From Antedon mediterranea (Eukaryota; Echinodermata; Crinoidea; Comatulida; Antedonidae): 64,000 nt of DNA. The notes below the pieces were generated by a model. The model saw nothing but the letters and a program-made list of their open reading frames with translations. It made no database searches and had not been told where the DNA came from. Positions 12,393-23,856 of this stretch are shown here, piece after piece. The DNA lies in assembly GCF_964355755.1 (NCBI RefSeq), contig NC_092675.1, positions 13,407,312-13,471,311 of the forward strand. Direction: 5' to 3'. Positions within the stretch are counted from its first letter, which is position 1. The number at the start of each line of letters is the position of its first letter. The position numbers and the translations under genes were made by a program.

Positions 12393-13334
12393 CACGAAAG
12401 TGCTTAGAATAGCTTCAAATCGCATTTGGAAACGTTTTAGACCATTTTGTGATTTTCGAAAAAACTTGTTAACATAAAAACATAAAAGTGCTTAGAATAG
12501 CTTCAAATCGTATTTGGAGACGTTTTAGACCATTTTGAGATTTTCGAAAAAAACTGTTAACATAAAAACACCAAAGTGCTTAGAATAGCTTCAAATCGCA
12601 TTTGGAGATGTTTTAGAACATTTTGTGTTCTTCGAAAAAACCTGTTAACATAAAAACACCAAAGTGCTTAGAATAGCTTCAAATCGCATTTGGAGACGTT
12701 TTAGACCATTTTGTGATTTTTGAAAAAACTTGTTAACATAAAAACACCAAAGTGCTTAGAATAGCTTCAAATCACATTTGGAGACGTTTTAGACCATTTT
12801 GTGATTTTCGAAAAAACTTGTTAACATAAAAACACGAAAGTGGTTAGAATAGCTTCAAATCGCATTTGGAAACGTTTTAGACCATTTTGTGATTTTCGAA
12901 AAAGATTGTTAACATAAAAACACCAAAGTGCTTAGAATCACAATATAAACCGTTTTAGACCATTTTGAGCATTTCGATAACAATTTTCACACAAAAACAT
13001 CAAAGAGCACAAAATAGCTTAATATCGTATTTAAAAATGTTTTAGACCATTTTGAGCATTTAGATAAAACTTTTTCACACAAAACACCAAAGTGCTTAGA
13101 ATAGCTTCAAATCGCATTTGGAGACGGTTTAGACCATTTTGTGATTTTGAAAAAACTTGTTAACATAAAAACACCAAAGTGCTTAGAATAGCTTCAAATC
13201 GCATTTGGAGACGTTTTAGACCATTTTGTGATTTTCGAAAGAACTTGTTAACATAAAAACACCAAAGTGCTTAGAATAGCTTCAAATCGTATTTGGAGAC
13301 GTTTTAGACCATTTTGAGATTTTCGAAAAAACTT

Positions 13335-16165
13335 GGTTACACAAAAACATCAAAGTGCTTAAAATCACATTATAAACCGTTTTAGACCATTTTGAGCATT
13401 TCGATAACACTTTTCACACAAAAACATCAAAGAGCACAAAATAGCTTAATATCGTATTTAAAAACGTTTTAGACCATTTTGAGCATTTCGACAAAACTTT
13501 TTCCCACAAAACACCAAAGTGCTTAGAATAGCTTCAAATCGCATTTGGAGACGTTTTAGACCATTTTGTGATTTTCGAAAAAACTTGTTAACATAAAAAC
13601 ATCAAAGTGTACAGAATAACTTCAAATCGCATTTGGAGACCGTTTTAGGCCAATTTGTGATTTTCGAAAAAACTTGTTAACCTAAAAATACCAAAGTGTT
13701 TAGAATAGCTTCAAATCGCATTTGGAGACGTTTTAGAACATTTTGTGATTTTCGAAAAAACTTGTTAACATAAAAACACCAAAGTGCTTCAAATCGCATT
13801 TGGAGACATTTTAGACCAATTTGTGATTTTTGAAAAAACTTGTTAACATAAAAACACAAAAGTGCTTACAATAGCTTCAAATCGTATTTGGAGACGTTTT
13901 AGACCATTTTGTGATTTTCGAAAAAACTTGTTAACATAAAAACACCAAAGTACTTAGAATAGCTTCAAATCGCATTTGGAGACGTTTTAGACCATTTTAT
14001 GCATTTCGATGAAACTTGGTTACACAAAAACATCAAAGTGCTTAAAATCACATTATAATCCGTTTTAGACCATTTTGAGCATTTCGATAACACTTTTCAC
14101 ACAAAAACATCAAAGAGCACAAAATAGCTTAATATCGTATTTAAAAACTTTTTAGACCATTTTGAGCATTTCGACAAAACTTTTTCACACAAAACACCAA
14201 AGTGCTTAGAATAGCTTCAAATCGCATTTGGAGACGTTTTAGACCATTTTGTGATTTTCGAAAAAAATTGTTAACATAAAAACACGAAAGTGCTTAGAAT
14301 AGCTTCAAATCGCATTTGGAAACGTTTTAGACCATTTTGTGATTTTCGAAAAAAATTGTTAACATAAAAACACCAAAGTGTTTAGAATAGCTTCAAATCG
14401 CATTTGGAGACGTTTTAGACCAATTTGTGATTTTCGAAAAAACTTATCAACATAAAAACACCAAAGGGTTTAGAATAGCTTCAAATCGCATTTGGAGACG
14501 TTTTAGACCATTTTGTGATTTTGAAAAAACTTGTTAACATAAAAACACCAAAGTGCTTAGAATAGCTTCAAATCGCATTTGGAGACGTTTTAGACCATTT
14601 TGTGATTTTCGAAAAAACTTGTTAACATAAAAACACCAAAGTGCTTAGAATAGCTTCAAATCGTATTTGGAGACGTTTTAGACCATTTTGAGATTTTCGA
14701 AAAAAATTGGTTACACAAAAACATCAAAGTGCTTAAAATCACATTATAAACCGTTTTAGACCATTTTTAGCATTTCGGTAACACTTTTCACACAAAAACA
14801 TCAAAGAGCACAAAATAGCTTAATATCGTATTTAAAAACGTTTTAGACCATTTTGAGCATTTAGACAAAACTTTTTCACACAAAACACCAAAGTGCTTAG
14901 AATAGCTTCAAATCGCATTTGGAGACGTTTTAGACCATTTTGTGCATTTCGATGAAACTTGGTTACACAAAAACATCAAAGTGCTTAAAATCACATTATA
15001 AATCGTTTTAGACCATTTTGAGCATTTCGACAAAACTTTTTCACACAAAATACCAAAGTGCTTAGAATAGCTTCAAATCGCATTTGGAGACGTTTTAGAC
15101 CATTTTGTGATTTTCGAAAAAACTTTTTAACATAAAAACACCAAAGTGCTTAGAATAGCTTCAAATCACATTTGGAGACGTTTTAGACCATAAGTGCTTA
15201 GAATCACATTATAAACCGTTTTAGACCATTTTGAGCATTTCGATAACAATTTTCACACAAAAACATCAAAGAGCACAAAATAGCTTAATATCGTATTTAA
15301 AAATGTTTTAGACCATTTTGAGCATTTAGATAAAACTTTTTCACACAAAACACCAAAGTGCTTAGAATAGCTTCAAATCGCATTTGGAGACGTTTTAGAC
15401 CATTTTGTGATTTTTGAAAAAACTTGTTAACATAAAAACACCAAAGTGCTTAGAATAGCTTCAAATCACATTTGGAGATGTTTTAGACCATTTTGTGATT
15501 TTTGAAAAAACTTGTTAACATAAAAACACGAAAGTGCTTAGAATAGCTTCAAATCACATTTGGAGACGTTGTAGACCATTTTGTGATTTTTGAAAAAACT
15601 TGTTAACATAAAAACACGAAAGTGCTTAGAATAGCTTCAAATCGCATTTGGAAACGTTTTAGACCATTTTGTGATTTTCGAAAAAGATTGTTAACATAAA
15701 AACACCAATGTGCTTAGAATCACAATATAAACCGTTTTAGACCATTTTGAGCATTTCGATAACAATTTTCACACAAAAACATCAAAGAGCACAAAATAGC
15801 TTAATATTGTATTTATAAATGTTTTAGACCATTTTGAGCATTTCGACAAAACTTTTTCACACAAAACACCAAAGTGCTTAGAATAGCTTCAAATCGCATT
15901 TGGAGACGTTTTTTATACCATTTTGTGATTTCGATGAAACTTGATTACACAAAAACATCAAAGTGCTTAAAATCACATTATAAACCGTTTTAGACCATTT
16001 TGAGCATTTCGATAACACTTTTCACACAAAAACATCAAAGAGCACAAAATAGCTTAATATCGTATTTAAAAACGTTTTAGACCATTTTGAGCATTTAGAC
16101 AAAACTTTTTCACACAAAACACCAAAGTGCTTAGAATAGCTTCAAATCGCATTTGGAGACGTTTT
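13335..16165 (+). repeat. Segmental duplication, copy 2 (offset 11,305)
   Basis: This is the partner of 2030-4860. With the 10,702-offset pair it shows that most of the first 4.9 kb recurs at 10.7-16.2 kb. The change in offset falls in the roughly 800-bp stretch 12540-13320, which resembles sequence near 6.6-7.4 kb. Confidence 0.9.
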
Positions 16166-18200
16166 AGACCATTTTGTGCATTTCGATGAAACTTGATTAC
16201 ACAAAAACATCAAAGTGCTTAAAATCACATTATAAACCGTTTTAGACCATTTTGAGCATTTCGATAACACTTTTCACACAAAAACATCAAAGAGCACAAA
16301 ATAGCTTAATATCGTATTTAAAAACGTTTTAGACCATTTTGAGCATTTAGACAAAACTTTTTCACACAAAACACCAAAGTGCTAAGAATAGCTTCAAATC
16401 GCATTTGGAGACGTTTTAGAACATTTTGTGTTTTTCGAAAAAAACTGTTAACATAAAAACACCAAAGTGCTTAGAATAGCTTCAAATCGCATTTGGAGAC
16501 GTTTTAGAACATTTTGTGTTCTTCGAAAAAACCTGTTAACATAAAAACACCAAAGTGCTTAGAATAGCTTCAAATCGCATTTGGAGACGTTTTAGACCAT
16601 TTTGTGATTTTTGAAAAAACTTGTTAACATAAAAACACCAAAGTGCTTAGAATAGCTTCAAATCACATTTGGAGACGTTTTAGACCATTTTGTGATTTTC
16701 GAAAAAACTTGTTAACATAAAAACACGAAAGTGCTTAGAATAGCTTCAAATCGCATTTGGAAACGTTTTAGACCATTTTGTGATTTTCGAAAAAGATCGT
16801 TAACATAAAAACACCAAAGTGCTTAGAATCACAATATAAACCGTTTTAGACCATTTTGAGCATTTCGATAACAATTTTCACACAAAAACATCAAAGAGCA
16901 CAAAATAGCTTAATATCGTATTTAAAAATGTTTTAGACCATTTTGAGCATTTAGATAAAATTTTTCACACAAAACACCAAAGTGCTTAGAATAGCTTCAA
17001 ATCGCATTTGAAGACGGTTTAGACCATTTTGTGATTTTGAAAAAACTTGTTAACATAAAAACACCAAAGTGCTAAGAATAGCTTCAAATCGCATTTGGAG
17101 ACGTTTTAGACCATTTTGTGATTTTCGAAAAAACTTGTTAACATAAAAACACCAAAGTGCTTAGAATAGCTTCAAATCGTATTTGGAGACGTTTTAGACC
17201 ATTTTGAGATTTTCGAAAAAACTTGGTTACACAAAAACATCAAAGTGCTTAAAATCACATTATAAACCGTTTTAGACCATTTTGAACATTTCGATAACAC
17301 TTTTCACACAAAAACATCAAAGAGCACAAAATAGCTTAATATCGTATTTAAAAACGTTTTAGACCATTTTAAGCATTTCGACAAAACTTCTTCACACAAA
17401 ACACCAAAGTGCTTAGAATAGCTTCAAATCGCATTTGGAGACGTTTTAGACCAATTTGTGCATTTCGATGAAACTTGATTACACAAAAACATCAACGTGC
17501 TTAAAATCACATTATAAACCGTTTTAGACCATTTTGAGCATTTCGATAACACTTTTCACACAAAAACATCAAAGAGCACAAAATAGCTTAATATCGTATT
17601 TAAAAACGTTTTAGACCATTTTGAGCATTTAGACAAAACTTTTTCACACAAAACACCAAAGTGCTTAGAATAGCTTCAAATCGCATTTGGAGACGTTTTA
17701 GACCATTTTGTGCATTTCGATGAAACTTGGTTACACAAAAACATCAAAGTGCTTAAAATCACATTATAAATCGTTTTAGACCATTTTGAGCATTTCGACA
17801 AAACTTTTTCACACAAAATACCAAAGGGCTTAGAATAGCTTCAAATCGCATTTGGAGACGTTTTAGACCATTTTGTGATTTTCGAAAAAACTTTTTTAAC
17901 ATAAAAAGACAAAAGTGCTTAGAATAGCTTCAAATCACATTTGGAGACGTTTTAGACCATTTTGTGATTTTCGAAAAAACTTGTTAACATAAAAACACGA
18001 AAGTGCTTAGAATAGCTTCAAATCGCATTTGGAAACGTTTTAGACCATTTTGTGATTTTCGAAAAAAATTGTTAACATAAAAACACCAAAGTGCTTAGAA
18101 TCACATTATAAACCGTTTTAGACCATTTTGAGCATTTCGATAACAATTTTCACACAAAAACATCAAAGAGCACAAAATAGCTTAATATCGTATTTAAAAA
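16100..18200 (+). repeat. 3578-bp tandem duplication, left copy portion
   Basis: It matches 19678-21778 with an offset of 3578 bp. Checks are gaacattttgtgtttttcg at 16419 and 19997, and the extended cttttttaac at 17891 and 21469. The whole interval 16100-19677 is therefore one 3578-bp unit followed by a partial second unit. Confidence 0.86.
16822..18092 (+). repeat. Intact 15-monomer higher-order repeat, 1271 bp
   Basis: It has the same monomer order as the unit at 20400, starting at B' and ending before the next B' at 18093. It has the private variants aaaacttcttcac near 17391 and aaaaagacaaaag near 17905, both of which are also found 24,045 bp downstream. Confidence 0.88.
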
Positions 18201-20399
18201 TGTTTTAGACCATTTTGAGCATTTAGATAAAACTTTTTCACACAAAACACCAAAGTGCTTAGAATAGCTTCAAATCGCATTTGGAGACGGTTTAGACCAT
18301 TTTGTGATTTTGAAAAAACTTGTTAACATAAAAACACCAAAGTGCTTAGAATAGCTTCAAATCGCATTTGGAGACGTTTTAGACCATTTTGTGATTTTCG
18401 AAAGAACTTGTTAACATAAAAACACCAAAGTGCTTAGAATAGCTTCAAATCGTATTTGGAGACGTTTTAGACCCTTTTGAGATTTTCGAAAAAACTTGGT
18501 TACACAAAAACATCAAAGTGCTTAAAATCACATTATAAACCGTTTTAGACCATTTTGAACATTTCGATAACACTTTTCACACAAAAACATCAAAGAGCAC
18601 AAAATAGCTTAATATCGTATTTAAAAACGTTTTAGACCATTTTGAGCATTTCGACAAAACTTTTTCACACCAAAGTGCTTAGAATAGCTTCAAATCGCAT
18701 TTGGAGACGTTTTAGACCATTTTGTGATTTTCGAAAAAACTTATCAACATAAAAACACCAAAAGGTTTAGAATAGCTTCAAATCGCATTTGGAGACGTTT
18801 TAGACCATTTTGTGATTTTTGAAAAAACTTGTTAACATAAAAACACCAAAGTGCTTAGAATAGCTTCAAATCACATTTGGAGACGTTTTAGACCATTTTG
18901 TGATTTTCGAAAAAACTTGTTAACATAAAAACACGAAAGTGCTTAGAATAGCTTCAAATCGCATTTGGAAACGTTTTAGACCATTTTGTGATTTTCGAAA
19001 AAGATTGTTAACATAAAAACACCAAAGTGCTTAGAATCACAATATAAACCGTTTTAGACCATTTTGAGCATTTCGATAACAATTTTCACACAAAAACATC
19101 AAAGAGCACAAAATAGCTTAATATCGTATTTAAAAATGTTTTAGACCATTTTGAGCATTTAGATAAAATTTTTCACACAAAACACCAAAGTGCTTAGAAT
19201 AGCTTCAAATCGCATTTAGAGACGGTTTAGACCATTTTGTGATTTTGAAAAAACTTGTTAACATAAAAACACCAAAGTGCTTAGAATAGCTTCAAATCGC
19301 ATTTGGAGACGTTTTAGACCATTTTGTGATTTTCGAAAAAACTTGTTAACATAAAAACACCAAAGTGCTTAGAATAGCTTCAAATCGCATTTGGAGACGT
19401 TTTAGACCATTTTGTGATTTTCGAAAAAACTTGTTAACATAAAAACACCAAAGTGCTTAGAATAGCTTCAAATCGTATTTGGAGACGTTTTAGACCATTT
19501 TGAGATTTTCGAAAAAACTTGGTTACACAAAAACATCAAAGTGCTTAAAATCACATTATAAACCGTTTTAGACCATTTTGAGCATTTCGATAACACTTTT
19601 CACACAAAAACATCAAAGAGCACAAAATAGCTTAATATCGTATTTAAAAACGTTTTAGACCATTTTGAGCATTTCGACAAAACTTTTTCACACAAAACAC
19701 CAAAGTGCTTAGAATAGCTTCAAATCGCATTTGGAGACGTTTTAGACCAATTTGTGCATTTCGATGAAACTTGATTACACAAAAACATCAAAGTGCTTAA
19801 AATCACATTATAAACCGTTTTAGACCATTTTGAGCATTTCGATAACACTTTTCACACAAAAACATCAAAGAGCACAAAATAGCTTAATATCGTATTTAAA
19901 AACGTTTTAGACCATTTTGAGCATTTAGACAAAACTTTTTCACACAAAACACCAAAGTGCTTAGAATAGCTTCAAATCGCATTTGGAGACGTTTTAGAAC
20001 ATTTTGTGTTTTTCGAAAAAAACTGTTAACATAAAAACACCAAAGTGCTTAGAATAGCTTCAAATCGCATTTGGAGACGTTTTAGAACATTTTGTGTTCT
20101 TCGAAAAAACCTGTTAACATAAAAACACCAAAGTGCTTAGAATAGCTTCAAATCGCATTTGGAGACGTTTTAGACCATTTTGTGATTTTTGAAAAAACTT
20201 GTTAACATAAAAACACCAAAGTGCTTAGAATAGCTTCAAATCACATTTGGAGACGTTTTAGACCATTTTGTGATTTTCGAAAAAACTTGTTAACATAAAA
20301 ACACGAAAGTGCTTAGAATAGCTTCAAATCGCATTTGGAAACGTTTTAGACCATTTTGTGATTTTCGAAAAAGATTGTTAACATAAAAACACCAAAGTG

Positions 20400-20476
20400 C
20401 TTAGAATCACAATATAAACCGTTTTAGACCATTTTGAGCATTTCGATAACAATTTTCACACAAAAACATCAAAGAG
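20400..20476 (+). repeat. Class B' monomer, 77 bp (exemplar)
   Basis: It begins cttagaatcac, has an attataaacc or atataaacc segment, the core, then gagcatttcgataacaa and a ttttcacac end, and closes with catcaaagag. Compared with class A it lacks about 11 bp in the left third. It differs from B by cttagaat in place of cttaaaat and by gataacaat in place of gataacact. B' is nearly always followed by a C monomer with the aaaatg and gataaaac variants, so it is a useful marker for the start of each higher-order unit. Confidence 0.93.
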
Positions 20477-20737
20477 CACAAAATAGCTTAATATCGTATT
20501 TAAAAATGTTTTAGACCATTTTGAGCATTTAGATAAAATTTTTCACACAAAACACCAAAGTGCTTAGAATAGCTTCAAATCGCATTTGAAGACGGTTTAG
20601 ACCATTTTGTGATTTTGAAAAAACTTGTTAACATAAAAACACCAAAGTGCTAAGAATAGCTTCAAATCGCATTTGGAGACGTTTTAGACCATTTTGTGAT
20701 TTTCGAAAAAACTTGTTAACATAAAAACACCAAAGTG

Positions 20738-20825
20738 CTTAGAATAGCTTCAAATCGTATTTGGAGACGTTTTAGACCATTTTGAGATTTTCGAAAAAAC
20801 TTGGTTACACAAAAACATCAAAGTG
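20738..20825 (+). repeat. Class E monomer, 88 bp: A-type left part with D-type right end
   Basis: The left part is A-like with the diagnostic tcgtatttgg. The middle reads gagattttcgaaaaaac, and the right end is the D type, ttggttacacaaaaacatc. It joins a run of A monomers to the following B-C-D block. The A-like part up to gaaaaaac joined to a D-like ggttacac end suggests an old recombinant monomer that has been amplified with the higher-order unit. Confidence 0.85.
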
Positions 20826-20902
20826 CTTAAAATCACATTATAAACCGTTTTAGACCATTTTGAACATTTCGATAACACTTTTCACACAAAAACATCAAAG
20901 AG
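20826..20902 (+). repeat. Class B monomer, 77 bp (exemplar)
   Basis: It begins cttaaaatcacattataaac, then the core, then gagcatttcgataacac and ttttcacac, and ends catcaaagag. B usually sits between a D or E monomer on the left and a C monomer on the right. A gaacattt for gagcattt variant marks the copy that follows E in several units, for example here and at 24.5, 36.3, 45.6, 47.7 and 51.9 kb. Confidence 0.93.
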
Positions 20903-20989
20903 CACAAAATAGCTTAATATCGTATTTAAAAACGTTTTAGACCATTTTAAGCATTTCGACAAAACTTTTTCACACAAAACACCAAAGTG
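20903..20989 (+). repeat. Class C monomer, 87 bp (exemplar)
   Basis: It begins cacaaaatagcttaatatcg, then tatttaaaaacg, the core, gagcatttcgacaaaac or gagcatttagacaaaac, and cttttt before a cacacaaaacacc end. Three positional variants recur: aaaatg with gataaaac after B', aaaacg with ttcgac after the first B, and aaaacg with ttagac after the second B. C therefore carries its place in the higher-order unit in its sequence. Confidence 0.93.
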
Positions 20990-21077
20990 CTTAGAATAGC
21001 TTCAAATCGCATTTGGAGACGTTTTAGACCAATTTGTGCATTTCGATGAAACTTGATTACACAAAAACATCAACGTG
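20990..21077 (+). repeat. Class D monomer, 88 bp (exemplar)
   Basis: The left half matches class A. The right half reads tgtgcatttcgatgaaac, then ttgattacac or ttggttacac, and ends acatcaaagtg. D is followed by B or B''. The first D of a unit usually has accaattt and ttgatt, and the second has accatttt and ttggtt. D, B and C form a recurring 252-bp trimer (88+77+87). Confidence 0.93.
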
Positions 21078-21329
21078 CTTAAAATCACATTATAAACCGT
21101 TTTAGACCATTTTGAGCATTTCGATAACACTTTTCACACAAAAACATCAAAGAGCACAAAATAGCTTAATATCGTATTTAAAAACGTTTTAGACCATTTT
21201 GAGCATTTAGACAAAACTTTTTCACACAAAACACCAAAGTGCTTAGAATAGCTTCAAATCGCATTTGGAGACGTTTTAGACCATTTTGTGCATTTCGATG
21301 AAACTTGGTTACACAAAAACATCAAAGTG

Positions 21330-21406
21330 CTTAAAATCACATTATAAATCGTTTTAGACCATTTTGAGCATTTCGACAAAACTTTTTCACACAAAATACC
21401 AAAGGG
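21330..21406 (+). repeat. Class B'' monomer, 77 bp: B left part with C right part
   Basis: The left part is class B (cttaaaatcacattataaat), and the sequence after the core is class C (gcatttcgacaaaac, then cttttt and cacacaaaatacc). It lies between the second D and the following A run in nearly every unit, replacing a B-C pair. The simplest reading is a crossover between B and C in the shared core, deleting one monomer length. The unit variant ataccaaagggctt follows in some copies. Confidence 0.88.
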
Positions 21407-21777
21407 CTTAGAATAGCTTCAAATCGCATTTGGAGACGTTTTAGACCATTTTGTGATTTTCGAAAAAACTTTTTTAACATAAAAAGACCAAAGTGCTTAG
21501 AATAGCTTCAAATCACATTTGGAGACGTTTTAGACCATTTTGTGATTTTCGAAAAAACTTGTTAACATAAAAACACGAAAGTGCTTAGAATAGCTTCAAA
21601 TCGCATTTGGAAACGTTTTAGACCATTTTGTGATTTTCGAAAAAAATTGTTAACATAAAAACACCAAAGTGCTTAGAATCACATTATAAACCGTTTTAGA
21701 CCATTTTGAGCATTTCGATAACAATTTTCACACAAAAACATCAAAGAGCACAAAATAGCTTAATATCGTATTTAAAA

Positions 21778-22623
21778 ACGTTTTAGACCATTTTGAGCAT
21801 TTCGACAAAACTTTTTCACACAAAACACCAAAGTGCTTAGAATAGCTTCAAATCGCATTTGGAGACGTTTTAGACCAATTTGTGCATTTCGATGAAACTT
21901 GATTACACAAAAACATCAACGTGCTTAAAATCACATTATAAACCGTTTTAGACCATTTTGAGCATTTCGATAACACTTTTCACACAAAAACATCAAAGAG
22001 CACAAAATAGCTTAATATCGTATTTAAAAACGTTTTAGACCATTTTGAGCATTTAGACAAAACTTTTTCACACAAAACACCAAAGTGCTTAGAATAGCTT
22101 CAAATCGCATTTGGAGACGTTTTAGACCATTTTGTGCATTTCGATGAAGCTTGGTTACACAAAAACATCAAAGTGCTTAAAATCACATTATAAATCGTTT
22201 TAGACCATTTTGAGCATTTCGACAAAACTTTTTCACACAAAATACCAAAGGGCTTAGAATAGCTTCAAATCGCATTTGGAGACGTTTTAGACCATTTTGT
22301 GTTTTTCGAAAAAACTTTTTAACATAAAAACACCAAAGTGCTTAGAATAGCTTCAAATCACATTTGGAGACGTTTTAGACCATTTTGTGATTTTCGAAAA
22401 AACTTGTTAACATAAAAACACGAAAGTGCTTAGAATAGCTTCAAATCGCATTTGGAAACGTTTTAGACCATTTTGTGATTTTCGAAAAAAATTGTTAACA
22501 TAAAAACACCAAAGTGCTTAGAATCACATTATAAACCGTTTTAGACCATTTTGAGCATTTCGATAACAATTTTCACACAAAAACATCAAAGAGCACAAAA
22601 TAGCTTAATATCGTATTTAAAAA
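21778..22623 (+). repeat. 846-bp tandem duplication, right copy
   Basis: This is the partner of 20932-21777. The sequence after it is the gatgtt/ttttgaaa A run typical of the long higher-order unit. Confidence 0.84.
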
Positions 22624-23556
22624 TGTTTTAGACCATTTTGAGCATTTAGATAAAACTTTTTCACACAAAACACCAAAGTGCTTAGAATAGCTTCAAATCG
22701 CATTTGGAGACGTTTTAGACCATTTTGTGATTTTTGAAAAAACTTGTTAACATAAAAACACCAATGTGCTTAGAATAGCTTCAAATCACATTTGGAGACG
22801 TTTTAGACCATTTTGTGATTTTTGAAAAAACTTGTTAACATAAAAACACCAAAGTGTTAGAATAGCTTCAAATCACATTTGGAGACGTTTTAGACTATTT
22901 TGTGATTTTCGAAAAAACTTGTTAACATAAAAACACCAAAGTGCTTAGAATAGCTTCAAATCGTATTTGGAGACGTTTTAGACCATTTTGAGATTTTCGA
23001 AAAAACTTGGTTACACAAAAACATCAAAGTGCTTAAAATCACATTATAAACCGTTTTAGACCATTTTGAGAATTTCGATAACACTTTTCACACAAAAACA
23101 TCAAAGAGCACAAAATAGCTTAATATCGTATTTAAAAACGTTTTAGACCATTTTGAGCATTTCGACAAAACTTTTTCACACAAAACACCAAAGTGCTTAG
23201 AATAGCTTCAAATCGCATTTGGAGACGTTTTAGACCAATTTGTGCATTTCGATGAAACTTGATTACACAAAAACATCAAAGTTCTTAAAATCACATTATA
23301 AACCGTTTTAGACCATTTTGAGCATTTCGATAACACTTTTCACACAAAAACATCAAAGAGCACAAAATAGCTTAATATCGTATTTAAAAACGTTTTAGAC
23401 CATTTTGAGCATTTAGACAAAACTTTTTCACACAAAACACCAAAGTGCTTAGAATAGCTTCAAATCGCATTTGGAGACGTTTTAGACCATTTTGTGCATT
23501 TCGATGAAACTTGGTTACACAAAAACATCAAAGTGCTTAAAATCACATTATAAAAC

Positions 23557-23856
23557 GTTTTAGACCATTTTGAGCATTTCGACAAAACTTTTTCACACAA
23601 AATACCAAAGTGCTTAGAATAGCTTCAAATCGCATTTGGAGACGTTTTAGACCATTTTGTGATTTTCGAAAAAACTTTTTAACATAAAAACACCAAAGTG
23701 CTTAGAATAGCTTCAAATCACATTTGGAGACATTTTAGACCATAAGTGCTTAGAATCACAATATAAACCGTTTTAGACCATTTTGAGCATTTCGATAACA
23801 ATTTTCACACAAAAACATCAAAGAGCACAAAATAGCTTAATATCGTATTTAAAAAT
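23557..23856 (+). repeat. Perfect 300-bp tandem duplication, left copy
   Basis: It is identical to 23857-24156 by eye over every base, and the match continues about 22 bp into the following sequence. The unit contains the right part of B'', A, the truncated A, B' and the left part of C. The joint is in the shared core, so a B-type left half in the first copy becomes a C-type left half in the second. Confidence 0.94.

Larger units (their letters stand above)
15485..20340 (+). repeat. 4.86-kb segmental duplication, copy 1 (offset 24,045)
   Basis: It matches 39530-44386. Rare variants agree at constant spacing: gttgtagacc, acgttttttatacc at 15906, acttcttcac, aaaaagacaaaag, gacccttttgag, the shortened tttttcacaccaaagtg at 18662, and caaaaggtttag. 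Very few differences are visible, which suggests this is one of the youngest large duplications in the window. Confidence 0.92.
20400..21671 (+). repeat. Reference 15-monomer higher-order repeat, 1272 bp
   Basis: All fifteen monomers were delimited by counting. They are B' 20400-20476, C 20477-20562, A 20563-20649, A 20650-20737, E 20738-20825, B 20826-20902, C 20903-20989, D 20990-21077, B 21078-21154, C 21155-21241, D 21242-21329, B'' 21330-21406, A 21407-21495, A 21496-21583 and A 21584-21671. The first A is 87 bp (gattttgaaa) and the A after B'' is 89 bp (an extra T). The next B' starts at 21672. This unit is used as the reference for naming the classes. Confidence 0.93.
20932..21777 (+). 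repeat. 846-bp tandem duplication, left copy
   Basis: It matches 21778 to about 22623 with an offset of 846 bp (acatcaacgtgc at 21068 and 21914). The joint lies in a C monomer at tatttaaaaacgttttag. The right copy differs by gatgaagcttgg near 22144 and by one T fewer in the extended T run near 22315. Confidence 0.86.
19678..21778 (+). repeat. 3578-bp tandem duplication, partial right copy
   Basis: This is the partner of 16100-18200. It ends inside a C monomer near 21778, where a further 846-bp duplication begins. Confidence 0.86.

Noticed and set aside
13677-13859. Minus-strand open frame of 60 codons
   Set aside because: It reads straight through two A-type monomers and its protein repeats itself (FYVNKFF, LKRLQMRFEA). 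It is open only because of a 10-bp deletion monomer. No start context, family or codon signal supports a gene.
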